Assembly (NCBI RefSeq): GCF_000876015.1
Contig: NZ_BBQM01000031.1
Span: 1-64,000, forward strand
DNA: 64,000 bases
Source of the DNA: Cupriavidus basilensis
GTDB taxonomy: Bacteria > Pseudomonadota > Gammaproteobacteria > Burkholderiales > Burkholderiaceae
Reading direction: 5' to 3'
Shown: piece after piece, positions 1-9,344 of the stretch
Layout: each line of letters begins with the position of its first letter
Position numbering within the stretch: position 1 is the stretch's first letter
Program-made: the position numbers and the translations under genes
The notes under the pieces: model-generated
Databases searched by the model: none
What the model was told of the DNA's origin: nothing
Seen by the model: only the letters and a program-made list of their open reading frames with translations

Positions 1-149
1 TGGCCTTTGGATTCAAGCACCAAAACCGTCCGAGCCTCAAGGCCCACAAACAGCCCGAACAAGGACCCCATCCAAGTCTCAAGCCAGACCCACAGCAGCT
101 AGAACAAAGCCCCCACCCAAGCCCAAACAAGAAAACTAAGAAACCCCCT

Positions 150-770
150 TCAAAAACACCCCCCTTCGCTAACAATCCAATCCATAGCCAAATCATGCCC
201 CTGCGCGGCCAGCGCAATCCGGCAAGCCTCAAAACCAACCCCAATCGCCACCGGAGTGACCCCGCCGGCTGCCAGCGCCGCCAGTGTGCGGTCATAAAAC
301 CCGCCCCCATATCCAAGCCGGAACTTATCGGCACTGAAACCGACACATGGAATCAGCAGCGCGTCGGGCACCACGGCCGGCGTGCCGTCGGGAATCGGAA
401 TGCCGTAGTGGCCTTTGGTCATCGCGGTGCCGGGTTGCCACAGGTGGAAGTCGAGCGGCGCGCCGGGGCGGCTGACCACCGGCAGGGCCGCCTGGCGGCC
501 CGGGTCGGCGGCCAGCCAGCGCGTCACGGTGGCGCGCGCGTCGAACTCGTGCTGGATCGGCCAGTAGAAACCGAGGCGCCGCGCGGCCAGGCGTTCCAGC
601 AGGGTGGCCAGCGCGGCTTCGATGGCGGCATCGGCGTCGGCGCGCGCGGGCAGGGTGGCGCGCAGCGCCAGCAGCCGGCGCCGCAGGGCGCCGCGTGCTT
701 CGCTGGCGGGGGCCTGCGCGGCGGGTTTGTCGGGCGCGCCGGAACGGTTGCGAACCTCGTCGCTGGGCAT
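150..770 (-). CDS. ygfA: 5-formyltetrahydrofolate cyclo-ligase
   Basis: This cytosolic enzyme converts 5-formyl-THF to 5,10-methenyl-THF using ATP. The 206-residue product has the usual family length. Its C-terminal half carries the phosphate-binding signature GYGGGFYDR (about residues 154-162), preceded by ALLIPCVGF, and the N-terminal half has the basic stretch that binds ATP. The start is the first ATG. The gene diverges from the lytic transglycosylase gene with a 114-bp gap. In many proteobacteria this gene sits next to 6S RNA; I could not recognise a 6S RNA in the flanking sequence. Confidence 0.93.
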   Translation of the reverse strand: MPSDEVRNRSGAPDKPAAQAPASEARGALRRRLLALRATLPARADADAAIEAALATLLERLAARRLGFYWPIQHEFDARATVTRWLAADPGRQAALPVVSRPGAPLDFHLWQPGTAMTKGHYGIPIPDGTPAVVPDALLIPCVGFSADKFRLGYGGGFYDRTLAALAAGGVTPVAIGVGFEACRIALAAQGHDLAMDWIVSEGGCF

Positions 771-884
771 GGCTGCGTGGGATAATGTTTGCTGTCGACC
801 AAATATCGCACGGTCGGACGCGGGCCCTTCGACAAGAGCGGAGAAGGCGATGCCGTCCGGCCGTCACAACAAGGAAAGCCAAGA

Positions 885-2843
885 ATGCCGAAGGGAGTAT
901 ATCCGCAGCGTGCGGCCAGGGCCGCCCTCGCGGCGATCGCGTGTGCGCTGCTTGCCGCGCCGGTGTTTGCGCAGAAGCGGCCATCGTCGCAGCCGCAGTC
1001 ACAATCCCCGGCAACCTTCATCCCGGGCAATCCCGACGACGCTTTCGTGGCGCTGCGCGACGCCGCGCGCAAGAACGACGTGGTCCGCACCGATGCCATC
1101 TCGGCCACGCTGGTGGACTACCCGATCTCGTCGTACGTGGAATATTTCCGCATCAAGCCGCAGATGTTCGACGCCAGCGGCCTGGCCCGCATCGACGCGC
1201 CGGACGACCAGGTGCGCGCGTTCCTGCAGCGCTACAAGGGCGAGGCCATCGCCGACCGCATGCGCAACGACTGGCTGCTGGTGCTGGGCAAGAAGCGCGA
1301 CTGGGTGAACTTCGACGCCGAGTACCCGCAGTTCGTGCTCAAGGACGACACCCAGGTGGAGTGCTATGCGCTGCTGTCGCGCGCGCTCAAGGGCCAGAAC
1401 GTGGCGGCCGAGGCACGCGCGGCGCTGGCCGATCCGAAGTATTACGGCGAAGGCTGCGTCGACCTGATCGGCTATCTCGCGCAGAGCCGCCAGATCGAGC
1501 CGAGCGACGTGGCCTTCCAGGCACGCCAGGCGCTGGAGCAGAACTTCGTCACGCTGGCCGGGCGCATCGCCGCCACCGCGCCCGAGGCGCGCGGCGACAG
1601 CAACACGCTGGCCACCGTGGTCAAGATGGCGCGCAACGATCCGTCGCAGGCCGCCGCCTACCTGAACGCCAGCGCCGCCGGCCTGTCGCGCGACGAGCAG
1701 GGCGCGGGCTGGGGCGTGATCGGCCAGTTCGCGGCCAAGAAGCTGGCGCCCGAGGCGGCCGGCTACTACCGCCGCCAGATGGACCTGGGCGGCAACCAGT
1801 GGCTGTCCGACGAAAGCCAGGAGTGGCGCGTGCGCGCCGCGCTGCGCCAGGGCGACTGGAAGCAGGTGCGCATGGCGGTCGAGGCCATGCGCCCCGAGCT
1901 GCGCGCCAAGGACCCGGCCTGGACCTACTGGTACGGCCGCGCGCTCAAGGCCGACAACCGCGCCGCCGAGGCGCAGCAGCAGTTCCAGGCCATCGCCGGC
2001 CAGTTCAACTTCTACGGCCAGCTCGCCAATGAAGAGCTGGGCAACCGTACCGTGCTGCCCGCGCGTACCCAGGTCAGCGACGCCGAGGTCAACGCCATGC
2101 GCGCGCGCCCGGGTTTCCTGCGCGCGCAGAAGTTCTACGACCTCAACCTGCGCTTCGAAGGCAACCGCGAGTGGAACTGGGAGTTGCGCGGCATGACCGA
2201 CCGCCAGTTGCTGGCCGCGGCCGACTACGCGCGCCGCATCGAGCTGCTGGACCGCGCCGTCAACACCGCCGACCGCACCCAGGCCGAGCACGATTTCTCG
2301 CTGCGCTTCCTGATGCCCTACCGCGACATCATGCAGCGCGCCACCGACGACGTCGGCCTCGACATGGCGTGGGCCTACGGCCTGGTGCGCCAGGAATCGC
2401 GCTTCATCATGAACGCGCGCTCGTCGGCCGGCGCGCACGGCCTGATGCAGGTGATGCCGGCCACCGCCAAGTGGGTCGCGCGCAAGATCGGCATGACGGA
2501 TTTCTCGCCGTCGATGATGGGCGATCCCAACGTCAACATCATGCTCGGCACCAACTACATGAGCATGGTGTTCACCGACCTGGACAGCTCGTGGACACTG
2601 GCCTCGGCCGCCTACAACGCCGGCCCGGGGCGCCCCAAGAGCTGGCGCACCAGCCTGCCGCGCCAGGTCGAGGGCGCGGTCTTCGCCGAGACCATCCCGT
2701 TCGCGGAGACCCGCACCTACGTCAAGAACGTGCTGTCGAACGCCACGTACTATGCTGCATTGATGAGCGGCAGGCCGCAGTCGCTCAAGGATCGCCTGGG
2801 CACGGTGTCGCCGTCGCAGATCACCACCACCGCCTTGCCCTGA
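885..2843 (+). CDS. slt: Soluble lytic murein transglycosylase (Slt70-like), exported
   Basis: This periplasmic enzyme cleaves peptidoglycan between MurNAc and GlcNAc, leaving 1,6-anhydro ends. The 652-residue product starts with a basic n-region, a hydrophobic stretch (ARAALAAIACALLAAPVFA) and a signal peptidase site. A long alpha-helical superhelical region fills the middle. The C-terminal SLT domain has the catalytic glutamate (about E504, in RQESRF) and the GLMQVMPATA motif. I chose the ATG at 885 because it follows an AAGGAAA ribosome binding site and directly starts the signal peptide. An upstream ATG at 789 would bury the signal peptide. Confidence 0.93.
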   Translation: MPKGVYPQRAARAALAAIACALLAAPVFAQKRPSSQPQSQSPATFIPGNPDDAFVALRDAARKNDVVRTDAISATLVDYPISSYVEYFRIKPQMFDASGLARIDAPDDQVRAFLQRYKGEAIADRMRNDWLLVLGKKRDWVNFDAEYPQFVLKDDTQVECYALLSRALKGQNVAAEARAALADPKYYGEGCVDLIGYLAQSRQIEPSDVAFQARQALEQNFVTLAGRIAATAPEARGDSNTLATVVKMARNDPSQAAAYLNASAAGLSRDEQGAGWGVIGQFAAKKLAPEAAGYYRRQMDLGGNQWLSDESQEWRVRAALRQGDWKQVRMAVEAMRPELRAKDPAWTYWYGRALKADNRAAEAQQQFQAIAGQFNFYGQLANEELGNRTVLPARTQVSDAEVNAMRARPGFLRAQKFYDLNLRFEGNREWNWELRGMTDRQLLAAADYARRIELLDRAVNTADRTQAEHDFSLRFLMPYRDIMQRATDDVGLDMAWAYGLVRQESRFIMNARSSAGAHGLMQVMPATAKWVARKIGMTDFSPSMMGDPNVNIMLGTNYMSMVFTDLDSSWTLASAAYNAGPGRPKSWRTSLPRQVEGAVFAETIPFAETRTYVKNVLSNATYYAALMSGRPQSLKDRLGTVSPSQITTTALP

Positions 2844-2931
2844 GCCGGCGCGCGGTCTGCCGGCGAGTGCGGCCGCCGGCGCATGCCCCATCCGGGACGC
2901 GCGCCGGCCGGGCCTTGCCACGGAGGAATCC

Positions 2932-3957
2932 ATGCAGACCAGCAACGTTCTAGTGATCGGCGCCGCCGGTTTCGTCGGCAGCCACCTGGTGGCCCGCCTG
3001 GCGGGCGTGGCCACCGCCTCGGCCACGCCGCTCGAGCCGGGCAGCGTGACCGAGCCGCCCATCGACCCCGAGCGCATCGTCGCCGCCGCGCGCGATGCCG
3101 AGCACGCCCAGCACCTGCTGCTGCTGCCGCGCGTGGAAGTCGTCGAGCTCGACGTGCGCAACGAGGCGGCGCTCGACGCCGCGGTCGGCTCGCTGGGCAC
3201 CGAGGGCATCGTGGTCAACCTCGCCGGCATCCTGCACGGCGAGCGCGCCGAGCCCTACGGCGCCGCCTTCGCCGCGGCGCACGTGGAGCTGCCGCGGCGC
3301 CTGGTGGCGGCCTGCCGCGGCACCGGCGTGCGCAGGCTGTTGCACATGAGCGCGCTGGGCGCCGACAGCGCCGGCCCGTCGATGTACCTGCGCAGCAAGG
3401 GCGACGGCGAGCGCGTGGTGCGCGAAAGCGGGCTGGACTGGACCATCTTCCGCCCGTCCGTGATCTTCGGGCCCGACGATCACTTCCTCAACCTGTTCGC
3501 CCACATGCAGCAGATCGCGCCGGTGGTGCCGCTGGCGTGCGCGCAGGCGCGCTTCCAGCCGGTCTACGTGCAGGACGTGGCGCAGGCCTTCGTCAACGCG
3601 ATGGCCACGCCGGCCACCGTCGGCTACGCCTACGACCTGGCCGGGCCGCAGGTCTACACGCTCGAGGCGCTGGTGCGCTATGCCGGGCGCGCCAGCGGCC
3701 ACCCGCGCCCGGTCCTGCACCTGCCCGACGCGCTCGCGCGCCTGCAGGCGGCCGTGCTGGAGCACATGCCGGGCACGCCGGTGATGACGCGCGACAACCT
3801 CGACTCCATGCGGCTCGACAACGTCATGGCCGGCTCGCTCGCGCCGGAACTGGGCCTGCGCCAGCCGGTCAGCCTGGAAGCGGTGATGACCGACGTGCTG
3901 GCCGGGCGCGGCCACGAGAGCCAGATGCAGACCCTGCGGCGCAGCGTGTATCGCTGA
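2932..3957 (+). CDS. Complex I NDUFA9-subunit-like NAD(P)-dependent epimerase
   Basis: This is an atypical extended SDR. The 341-residue product starts with the dinucleotide motif GAAGFVGSHLV (residues 10-20), later has NLAGILHG, and carries SALGAD and a YLRSKGDGE segment in place of the classic YxxxK. Bacterial homologues are annotated as the NDUFA9 family because they resemble the mitochondrial complex I accessory subunit; the true substrate is unknown. A strong GGAGGA site lies just before the ATG. It stands between slt and a GST gene on the same strand with gaps of 88 and about 210 bp, so co-transcription is uncertain. Confidence 0.88.
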   Translation: MQTSNVLVIGAAGFVGSHLVARLAGVATASATPLEPGSVTEPPIDPERIVAAARDAEHAQHLLLLPRVEVVELDVRNEAALDAAVGSLGTEGIVVNLAGILHGERAEPYGAAFAAAHVELPRRLVAACRGTGVRRLLHMSALGADSAGPSMYLRSKGDGERVVRESGLDWTIFRPSVIFGPDDHFLNLFAHMQQIAPVVPLACAQARFQPVYVQDVAQAFVNAMATPATVGYAYDLAGPQVYTLEALVRYAGRASGHPRPVLHLPDALARLQAAVLEHMPGTPVMTRDNLDSMRLDNVMAGSLAPELGLRQPVSLEAVMTDVLAGRGHESQMQTLRRSVYR

Positions 3958-4169
3958 AGCTGCCGGTGCGGATGGTGCGGGCAGGCGGGCCGGGCGCGGG
4001 CCCGCCCGTGACGCGCCAGTGATCGGCTTGTGATCCGCTTGTGACCCGCGCTCACATCGCTGCGAGCGCAATTCGCTTGGATCGGCCAGGCGCGGCTGGC
4101 TACAATGCCTTGTTCCGCCGGTGTGCTTTCCCGGCCGCTCCCTTTCCCAGTTCCAGCAAGGATTCCGCG

Positions 4170-4859
4170 ATGAAGCTCGTCATCGGCAACAAGAACTATT
4201 CGTCCTGGTCGCTGCGCCCGTGGCTGCTGATGCGGCAGGCCGGCATCGCCTTCGAGGAGATCAAGGTGCGCCTGTCCACGCCGGACTTTGACGCGGTGGT
4301 CGCGCGCCATTCGCCGGCCGGCAAGGTGCCGGTGCTGGTCGATGGCGACCTCGCCGTGTGGGACACGCTGTCGATCGCCGAATACCTGGCCGAGCGCTTT
4401 CCCGAGAAGCAGCTGTGGCCGGCCGAGCGCGACGCGCGCGCGCTGGCGCGCTCGGTCTGCGCGGAGATGCATGCGGGCTTCGGCAACCTGCGCAGCCAGA
4501 TGCCGATGAACGCCACCGCGATGCTGCCCGGCCTGGGCTGGAACGCCGCCGTGCAGCGCGACGTGGACCGCATCGCCGCGATCTGGACCGACCTGCGCGC
4601 GCGCTTCGGCGCCGGCGGCCCGTTCCTGTTCGGCGCCTTCACCATCGCCGACGCGTACTTCGCGCCGGTGGTCAGCCGCTTCGCCACCTACGGCACGCAC
4701 CTGCCCGACGAAGCCAAGCGCTACGCCGACTTCATCCTGGCGCTGCCGGCCATGCAGGCATGGATCGCCGATGCGCGCGAGGAGCGCGACTTCATCGTGG
4801 CGGACGAGCCGTACCGGCTCGCGCCGGACCGCGCCGACGCCATCATCATCAATCACTGA
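4170..4859 (+). CDS. Glutathione S-transferase family protein
   Basis: The 229-residue cytosolic protein has an N-terminal thioredoxin-like domain (KLVIGNKNYSSWSLRPW, where a serine is the likely glutathione-activating residue) with the cis-proline segment GKVPVLVDGDL and the SIAEYL motif, then an all-helical C-terminal domain. It is likely a detoxification or stress enzyme; the substrate cannot be read from sequence. The ATG at 4170 follows AAGGA and matches the family start. The longer reading from 4041 would add 43 residues with no domain content. The stop lies 9 bp before the cca start, so the two are probably one transcript. Confidence 0.9.
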   Translation: MKLVIGNKNYSSWSLRPWLLMRQAGIAFEEIKVRLSTPDFDAVVARHSPAGKVPVLVDGDLAVWDTLSIAEYLAERFPEKQLWPAERDARALARSVCAEMHAGFGNLRSQMPMNATAMLPGLGWNAAVQRDVDRIAAIWTDLRARFGAGGPFLFGAFTIADAYFAPVVSRFATYGTHLPDEAKRYADFILALPAMQAWIADAREERDFIVADEPYRLAPDRADAIIINH

Positions 4860-4868
4860 GGGTTGTTC

Positions 4869-6134
4869 ATGCAGGTGTATGCCGTCGGCGGCGCCATTCG
4901 CGACGCCCTGCTGGGCAAGCCCAGCCAGGACCGCGACTACGTGGTGGTGGGCGCGACCCCGGCCGAGATGGAAGCCGCCGGCTACAAGCCGGTCGGCAAG
5001 GATTTCCCGGTGTTCCTCCATCCACGGACCAGGGAGGAGTACGCGCTGGCTCGCACCGAGCGCAAGACCGCGGCCGGCTACAAGGGCTTCGCGTTCTACT
5101 GCGCGCCCGACGTCACGCTCGAGGACGACCTCGTGCGGCGCGACCTCACCATCAACGCGATGGCGCGCGCGGTCGATGCCGGCGGCGAGCTTGCCGGCCC
5201 GGTGATCGATCCCTACGGCGGCCGGCGCGACCTCGCCGCGCGCCAGTTCCGCCACGTCTCCGAGGCATTCGCCGAAGACCCGGTGCGCATCCTGCGCGTG
5301 GCCCGCTTCGCCGCGCGCTTCCACGACTTCACCGTGGCGCCGGACACGCTCGCGCTGATGCGCGGCATGGTCGATGCCGGCGAGGTCGACGCGCTGGTGG
5401 CCGAGCGCGTCTGGCAGGAAATCGCGCGCGGCCTGATGGAGGTCCGGCCCTCGCGCATGTTCGAGGTGCTGCGCGACTGCGGCGCGCTGGCGCGCCTGCT
5501 GCCCGAGCTGGACCGGCTGTGGGGCGTGCCCCAGCGCGCCGACTACCACCCCGAGGTGGATACCGGCGTGCACGTGATGATGGTGGTCGATACCGCCGCC
5601 GGCATGGACGCGCCGCTGCCGGTGCGCTTCGCCGCGCTGGTGCACGACCTCGGCAAGGGCACCACGCCGGCCGACGTGCTGCCGCGCCACATCGGCCACG
5701 AGCAGCGCAGCGTGGCGCTGCTCGAAGACGTCTGCAAGCGCCTGCGCGTGTCCACCGAATGCCGCGACCTCGCGGTGGCGGTGGCGCGCGAGCACGGCAA
5801 CATCCACCGCAGCGACGCCTTCGGCGCGGCCGCGCTGACGCGCCTGCTGGAGCGCTGCGACGCGCTGCGCAAGCCCGCGCGCTTCGCCGGCATCCTGCAG
5901 GCCTGCGAAGCCGACGCGCGCGGCCGGCTCGGCTTCGAGCAGCGCAGCTATCCGCAGGCGGCGCGGCTGATGGCGGCGCTGGCCGCGGCGGCGGCGGTGG
6001 ATGCCGGCGCGGTGGCGCGGGAATGCGCCGGCAATGCCAGCCTCATCAAGGACCGCGTGCATGTGGCGCGGGTGGCGGCGGTGGAGGCGGCGCTGGGGGA
6101 AAGCGTCGGCATGAATGAGCGGAAATCTGATTAG
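4869..6134 (+). CDS. cca: Multifunctional CCA-adding enzyme (tRNA nucleotidyltransferase)
   Basis: The enzyme adds or repairs the 3' CCA end of tRNAs from CTP and ATP. The 421-residue product opens with the nucleotidyltransferase motif GGAIRDALLG, followed by the metal-binding DRDYVVVG (DxD) and later RRDLTINAMA and EDPVRILRVARFAARF. An HD domain with LVHDLGKG lies near residues 257-264, as in the long enterobacterial-type Cca with phosphohydrolase activity. I use the ATG at 4869; a TTG six bases earlier is possible but less likely. Confidence 0.95.
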   Translation: MQVYAVGGAIRDALLGKPSQDRDYVVVGATPAEMEAAGYKPVGKDFPVFLHPRTREEYALARTERKTAAGYKGFAFYCAPDVTLEDDLVRRDLTINAMARAVDAGGELAGPVIDPYGGRRDLAARQFRHVSEAFAEDPVRILRVARFAARFHDFTVAPDTLALMRGMVDAGEVDALVAERVWQEIARGLMEVRPSRMFEVLRDCGALARLLPELDRLWGVPQRADYHPEVDTGVHVMMVVDTAAGMDAPLPVRFAALVHDLGKGTTPADVLPRHIGHEQRSVALLEDVCKRLRVSTECRDLAVAVAREHGNIHRSDAFGAAALTRLLERCDALRKPARFAGILQACEADARGRLGFEQRSYPQAARLMAALAAAAAVDAGAVARECAGNASLIKDRVHVARVAAVEAALGESVGMNERKSD

Positions 6135-6139
6135 ATTCA

Positions 6140-6165
6140 GTATCAGAAATCGTATCTGATACGAT
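6140..6165. promoter_or_regulatory. Overlapping palindromes upstream of abiEi, candidate autoregulatory operator
   Basis: Two nested inverted repeats are visible: GTATCAG...CTGATAC (6140-6162) and ATCGTATC-T-GATACGAT (6149-6165). They lie in an unusually AT-rich gap between cca and the AbiEi-like gene. AbiEi antitoxins are known to bind inverted repeats upstream of their operon and repress it, so this is a reasonable operator; that role is inferred. Confidence 0.5.
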
Positions 6166-6228
6166 ATTTTCAGCCTAAGTCGAATCGATTCCGGTCGAGT
6201 TGATTAGAATTCGTGCTATTTTTAAAGC

Positions 6229-6987
6229 ATGGTTGAAAATCCAAGGAAGCATCCAATCAAGCGCCTGCAGCTTGAGTTGCCCCGCGGCGCCCCTTTCGAT
6301 CTGCAGGCCCTCCAGCGTCTCGACGTGTCCGCGCAGCTCGCCGCGCACTACGTGTCGAGCGGCTGGCTCCTGCGGCTGGCCCAGGGCGTCTACGCATTTC
6401 CCAACGATGCATTCGGCGTCTATGGCGCGCTTGGATTCCTCCGGCAGCGGGTGGCCGGGCTGCACGTCGGCGGCAAGAGCGCGCTGGCGCTGCAAGGCGT
6501 GCGGCACAATCTCGGCACGCGCGAAACGCTGACCCTGTGGGGCGATGCGCGCTTCGAGATACCGGACTGGTTCGCGTCGAGATTCCCGGCGCGCTATCGC
6601 CATGCGCGCCTGTTCGACTGGGCTGGAGAGAGCCTGGCCGGCAAGACGCTGGCCACGCCGCCGGGCCTGCCGGACGGCCTGCCGGTCTCCGTGCCCGAGC
6701 GCGCCATCCTCGAACTGCTCTACGACGTCGGGGTTCACCAGGGACTGGAGGAGGCGCGCAACCTCTTCGAAGGGCTGCGCAGCCCGCGCAAGGAACTCAT
6801 GGGCCAGTTGCTGGCCTGTTGCACCAGCGTGAAGGCGGTCCGGCTTTTCCTGACCTGGGCCCGAGAGACCGGCGTGGTGGACGTGGATGCGCTGCTGGAA
6901 CGGTTCCCGGTCCGCACCGGCAGCAACCGGCGCTGGATGAGCCGGCTGGACGACGGCACGCTGCTGAGCCTCAAGCCGCATGGATAA
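6229..6987 (+). CDS. abiEi: AbiEi-family type IV antitoxin / transcriptional repressor
   Basis: The 252-residue protein matches the AbiEi architecture: an N-terminal winged-helix part (about residues 1-60, with SGWLLRLAQGVYAFP), then the AbiEi_3-type region with LHVGGKSALALQG and, near residue 150, PERAILELLYDV. In AbiE systems this protein represses the operon and antagonises the nucleotidyltransferase toxin AbiEii. The ORF is intact and overlaps the following toxin gene by 8 bp, the normal arrangement. The toxin is broken, so this is probably an orphan antitoxin. The surroundings are AT-richer than the host genes, suggesting acquisition. Confidence 0.85.
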   Translation: MVENPRKHPIKRLQLELPRGAPFDLQALQRLDVSAQLAAHYVSSGWLLRLAQGVYAFPNDAFGVYGALGFLRQRVAGLHVGGKSALALQGVRHNLGTRETLTLWGDARFEIPDWFASRFPARYRHARLFDWAGESLAGKTLATPPGLPDGLPVSVPERAILELLYDVGVHQGLEEARNLFEGLRSPRKELMGQLLACCTSVKAVRLFLTWARETGVVDVDALLERFPVRTGSNRRWMSRLDDGTLLSLKPHG

Positions 6988-7685
6988 GGCCTATGCGGAC
7001 ACGGTCCGCTTGCTGCTCGACATCGCTCCCGATGTCTTCCGCAACGAGATATTTGCGCTGAAGGGCGGCACGGCGATCAACCTGTTCGTGCAGGACATGC
7101 CGCGGCTGTCCGTCGACATCGACGTGGTCTACGTCCCCAGGCATGGCGAGGACAGCGGACCGTTTCGGCGTCGAATTCGATCTGCCGGTCCTGGCTCCCG
7201 ACGAACTCTACGCGGGCAAGCTGGTTGCCGCGATGGACCGCCAGCATCCACGCGACCTGTTCGACGTGTGGCAACTGCTCGGGTCGGGCGGCTTCACAGC
7301 GCAGATGGTCGAGTGCGTCGTCGTCTATCTCGCGGGCCATCCGCGCCCGCCGCACGAAATCCTGTTCGGCAATGACAAGGACATCGCCCGCGAGTACGAG
7401 CGCGCTTTCGCCGGCATGATGGAAATCGATTGCCCGCTGGAGACCCTGCTGGAAACGCGGAAGACGCTCAGACGAGAACTGCCGCGCCGCTTCAGCGAGG
7501 CGCAACGGCGGTTCCTCGCGGGCCTGGTGCGCGCGCAACCCGACTGGTCCCTGCTGCAGCATGCGCATGTCGCCGAGCTGCCGGCCATACGCTGGAAACT
7601 GCTGAACCTCGAGAGATTCCGCCGCGGCAAGCCGGAGGAGGCCGAACGGCAGGCGTGGGCGCTGGAAGCGGGGTTCTTGCAGTGA
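6980..7685 (+). pseudogene. abiEii: AbiEii-type nucleotidyltransferase toxin, frameshifted with internal deletion
   Basis: The first frame (from ATG 6980) encodes a good AbiEii N-terminus with LKGGTAINLF and RLSVDIDVVY, the nucleotidyltransferase G-G and DxD motifs. At about 7130-7145 homology moves to another frame, which encodes the C-terminal half from APDELYAGKLVAAMDRQHPRDLFDV to the stop at 7685. Between the two halves the normal middle, by family comparison roughly 80-90 codons, is missing. The locus therefore carries a deletion ending in a frameshift and the toxin should be inactive. Confidence 0.85.
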
Positions 7686-7767
7686 GGGGAATGACAACCG
7701 TCGGGCACCACTAGTGGCTTCGGCGCATCCGTTGGCTTGAGCGGTTTTGCCACGTGCCCACGGTTTG

Positions 7768-7818
7768 CTCCCCTCTCCCGCTCGCGGGAGACAGGCCGGG
7801 GGAGGGCTGGGAGAGGGC
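7768..7818. repeat. REP-like intergenic inverted repeat
   Basis: The segment has CTCTCCCGCTCGCGGGAG, a short hairpin, followed by a C/G-rich half-match (GGGGGAGGGCTGGGAGAGGG). This looks like the dispersed CCCTCTCCC-type intergenic repeats common in Burkholderiaceae and Xanthomonadaceae. It lies in the gap after the broken abiEii. Confidence 0.5.
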
Positions 7819-7861
7819 CGGCGCCCGCAGAACCGCTACCGCCACCGTCCCCGCCACCGAA

Positions 7862-8056
7862 TCAGATCAGCTTCCCCACCAGCAACGCCACCATCGACAA
7901 CAGGATCGTCGACGCGAACGGCAGCATGAAGTCGCGCCCGAACAGCCGGAAGCGCACGTCCCCGGGCAGCCGCCCCAGCCCCAGCTTCTGCAGCCACGGC
8001 AAGGCCGCCGACAGCACGATGACGGCCAGGAAGATGGTGAAGGTCCAGCGCAGCAT
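7862..8056 (-). CDS. DUF2905 family small membrane protein
   Basis: The 64-residue protein has two hydrophobic segments (about residues 6-24 and 45-63) joined by a basic loop with the conserved GRLPGDVRF signature of DUF2905. It is an inner-membrane protein of unknown function, found as a short gene in many proteobacteria. It lies 46 bp downstream of the methyltransferase gene on the same strand, so the two are probably co-transcribed. Confidence 0.88.
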   Translation of the reverse strand: MLRWTFTIFLAVIVLSAALPWLQKLGLGRLPGDVRFRLFGRDFMLPFASTILLSMVALLVGKLI

Positions 8057-8102
8057 GATGGGTGCCTGTGAGGTCGGGGTGCCTGACTATAGCGCCACGG
8101 CG

Positions 8103-9329
8103 TTACAGCGCGTGGCTGCGGTCGGCGCGCGCGAAGCCGGCCAGCGGCAGCGCGTCGTCGAGCCCGCGGGTCAGGGCGATGACCTTGAACAGCTCGCCCA
8201 TCTCGGCCTCGGACAGCAGTTTCTGCACGGCGTTGGCGGCGGGCAGGAAGCTGTGCGTGTCGTTGGGGTCGAGCGCCATCAGCAGGTCGGTGATGCCGGC
8301 GTTCATCAGGAAGCGCGCCTGCGAGGCGAAGCCGGCCACGGTCAGGCCGGTGTCGGCGGCGGCGTGGGCGATGCCGCTGAAGTTGACGTGGGCGGTGATG
8401 TCCTGCAGCCCGGGGTAGAGGAACGGATCCGGGTGCGCGTGATGGCGGTAGTGGCACATCAGCGTGCCGCCGGCGCGCTGCGGGTGGTAATACTCGGCGC
8501 CCGGGAAGCCGTAGTCGATGAAGAAGGCGGCGCCGCGCGCGAGCATCGCGCCGACCGCGCGCATGAAGCCTTCGGCCTCGGCGTGGGTCTCGGTGACGAT
8601 GTCGTGGTCGCCGGGGATGGCGTGCAGCGCCTCGGGCAGGTCGTCGGCGGGCAGCGGGCGGTCGGAGAAGGCGAAGGCGTTGCCGCCCTGCGCCGTCTCG
8701 GCGCGATCTCCGGCGCCATCTTCGGCATCCGCCCGGACCACGCCGCGCTCGAGCCAGCGGCCGTGGCTGCGGGCGAACAGGCGCACCGGCATGGCATCGA
8801 GCACTTCGTTGCCGACGATGACGCCCTCGAAGCGCTCGGGCAGCGTGTCGAGCCACGCCACGCGCGCGGCCAGGTGCGGCGCGCGCTCGGCCAGCGTGGC
8901 CTGCTGGCGCGCGCGCAGCTCGCCGGAGAGCTCGACGATGGCATAGCGCGCGGGCAACTGGCCTTCCTGTTCCAGCGCCAGCAGCAGGTCGGCCGCCAGG
9001 CGGCCGGTGCCGGCGCCGAATTCGAGCAGTTGCGCCAGGCCCGGCCGCGCCAGCAGCGGCGCGAACTGGCGCGCCAGCGTGCGGGCGAAGAACGGGCTCA
9101 GTTCGGGGGCGGTGATGAAGTCGCTGCCGTCGCGCGCGTCGCGGCCGAACTTGGCGGCGCCGCCGCTGTAATAGCCGAGGCCGGGCGCGTACAGCGCCAG
9201 CGCCATGTAGCGGTCGAAACCGAGCCAGCCGCCGGCTTCGTCGATGGCCTGGGCGATATGTGCGCCGAGCGTGGCAGAGGCGCTCAGCGCGTCCGCGGGG
9301 GGAAGGGGTAGACTAGCGCCTTTGTGCAT
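8103..9329 (-). CDS. Class I SAM-dependent methyltransferase, MidA/NDUFAF7 type
   Basis: The 408-residue protein matches the MidA/NDUFAF7 family: YYSGGAAKFGRDARDGSDFITAPE near residues 56-78, the SAM-binding LLEFGAGTGRLAADLL (about 98-113), GNEVLDAMP, and FFIDYGFPGAEYYHPQR. Eukaryotic members methylate an arginine of a complex I subunit; the bacterial substrate is not established. The start is the ATG at 9329 (MHKGAS). The open frame continues far upstream, but that part is antisense to the SDR and folB genes. Only 15 bp separate this start from the divergent SDR start. Confidence 0.88.
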   Translation of the reverse strand: MHKGASLPLPPADALSASATLGAHIAQAIDEAGGWLGFDRYMALALYAPGLGYYSGGAAKFGRDARDGSDFITAPELSPFFARTLARQFAPLLARPGLAQLLEFGAGTGRLAADLLLALEQEGQLPARYAIVELSGELRARQQATLAERAPHLAARVAWLDTLPERFEGVIVGNEVLDAMPVRLFARSHGRWLERGVVRADAEDGAGDRAETAQGGNAFAFSDRPLPADDLPEALHAIPGDHDIVTETHAEAEGFMRAVGAMLARGAAFFIDYGFPGAEYYHPQRAGGTLMCHYRHHAHPDPFLYPGLQDITAHVNFSGIAHAAADTGLTVAGFASQARFLMNAGITDLLMALDPNDTHSFLPAANAVQKLLSEAEMGELFKVIALTRGLDDALPLAGFARADRSHAL

Positions 9330-9344
9330 ATCGCGATTGTAGCA

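Noticed and set aside
1..149. Possible 6S RNA near the 5-formyl-THF cyclo-ligase gene
   Set aside because: The association is common, but I could not fold the sequence into the 6S form and the edge is cut.
999..3230. Long minus-strand frame opposite slt
   Set aside because: Composition and lack of motifs mark it as a shadow of the lytic transglycosylase.
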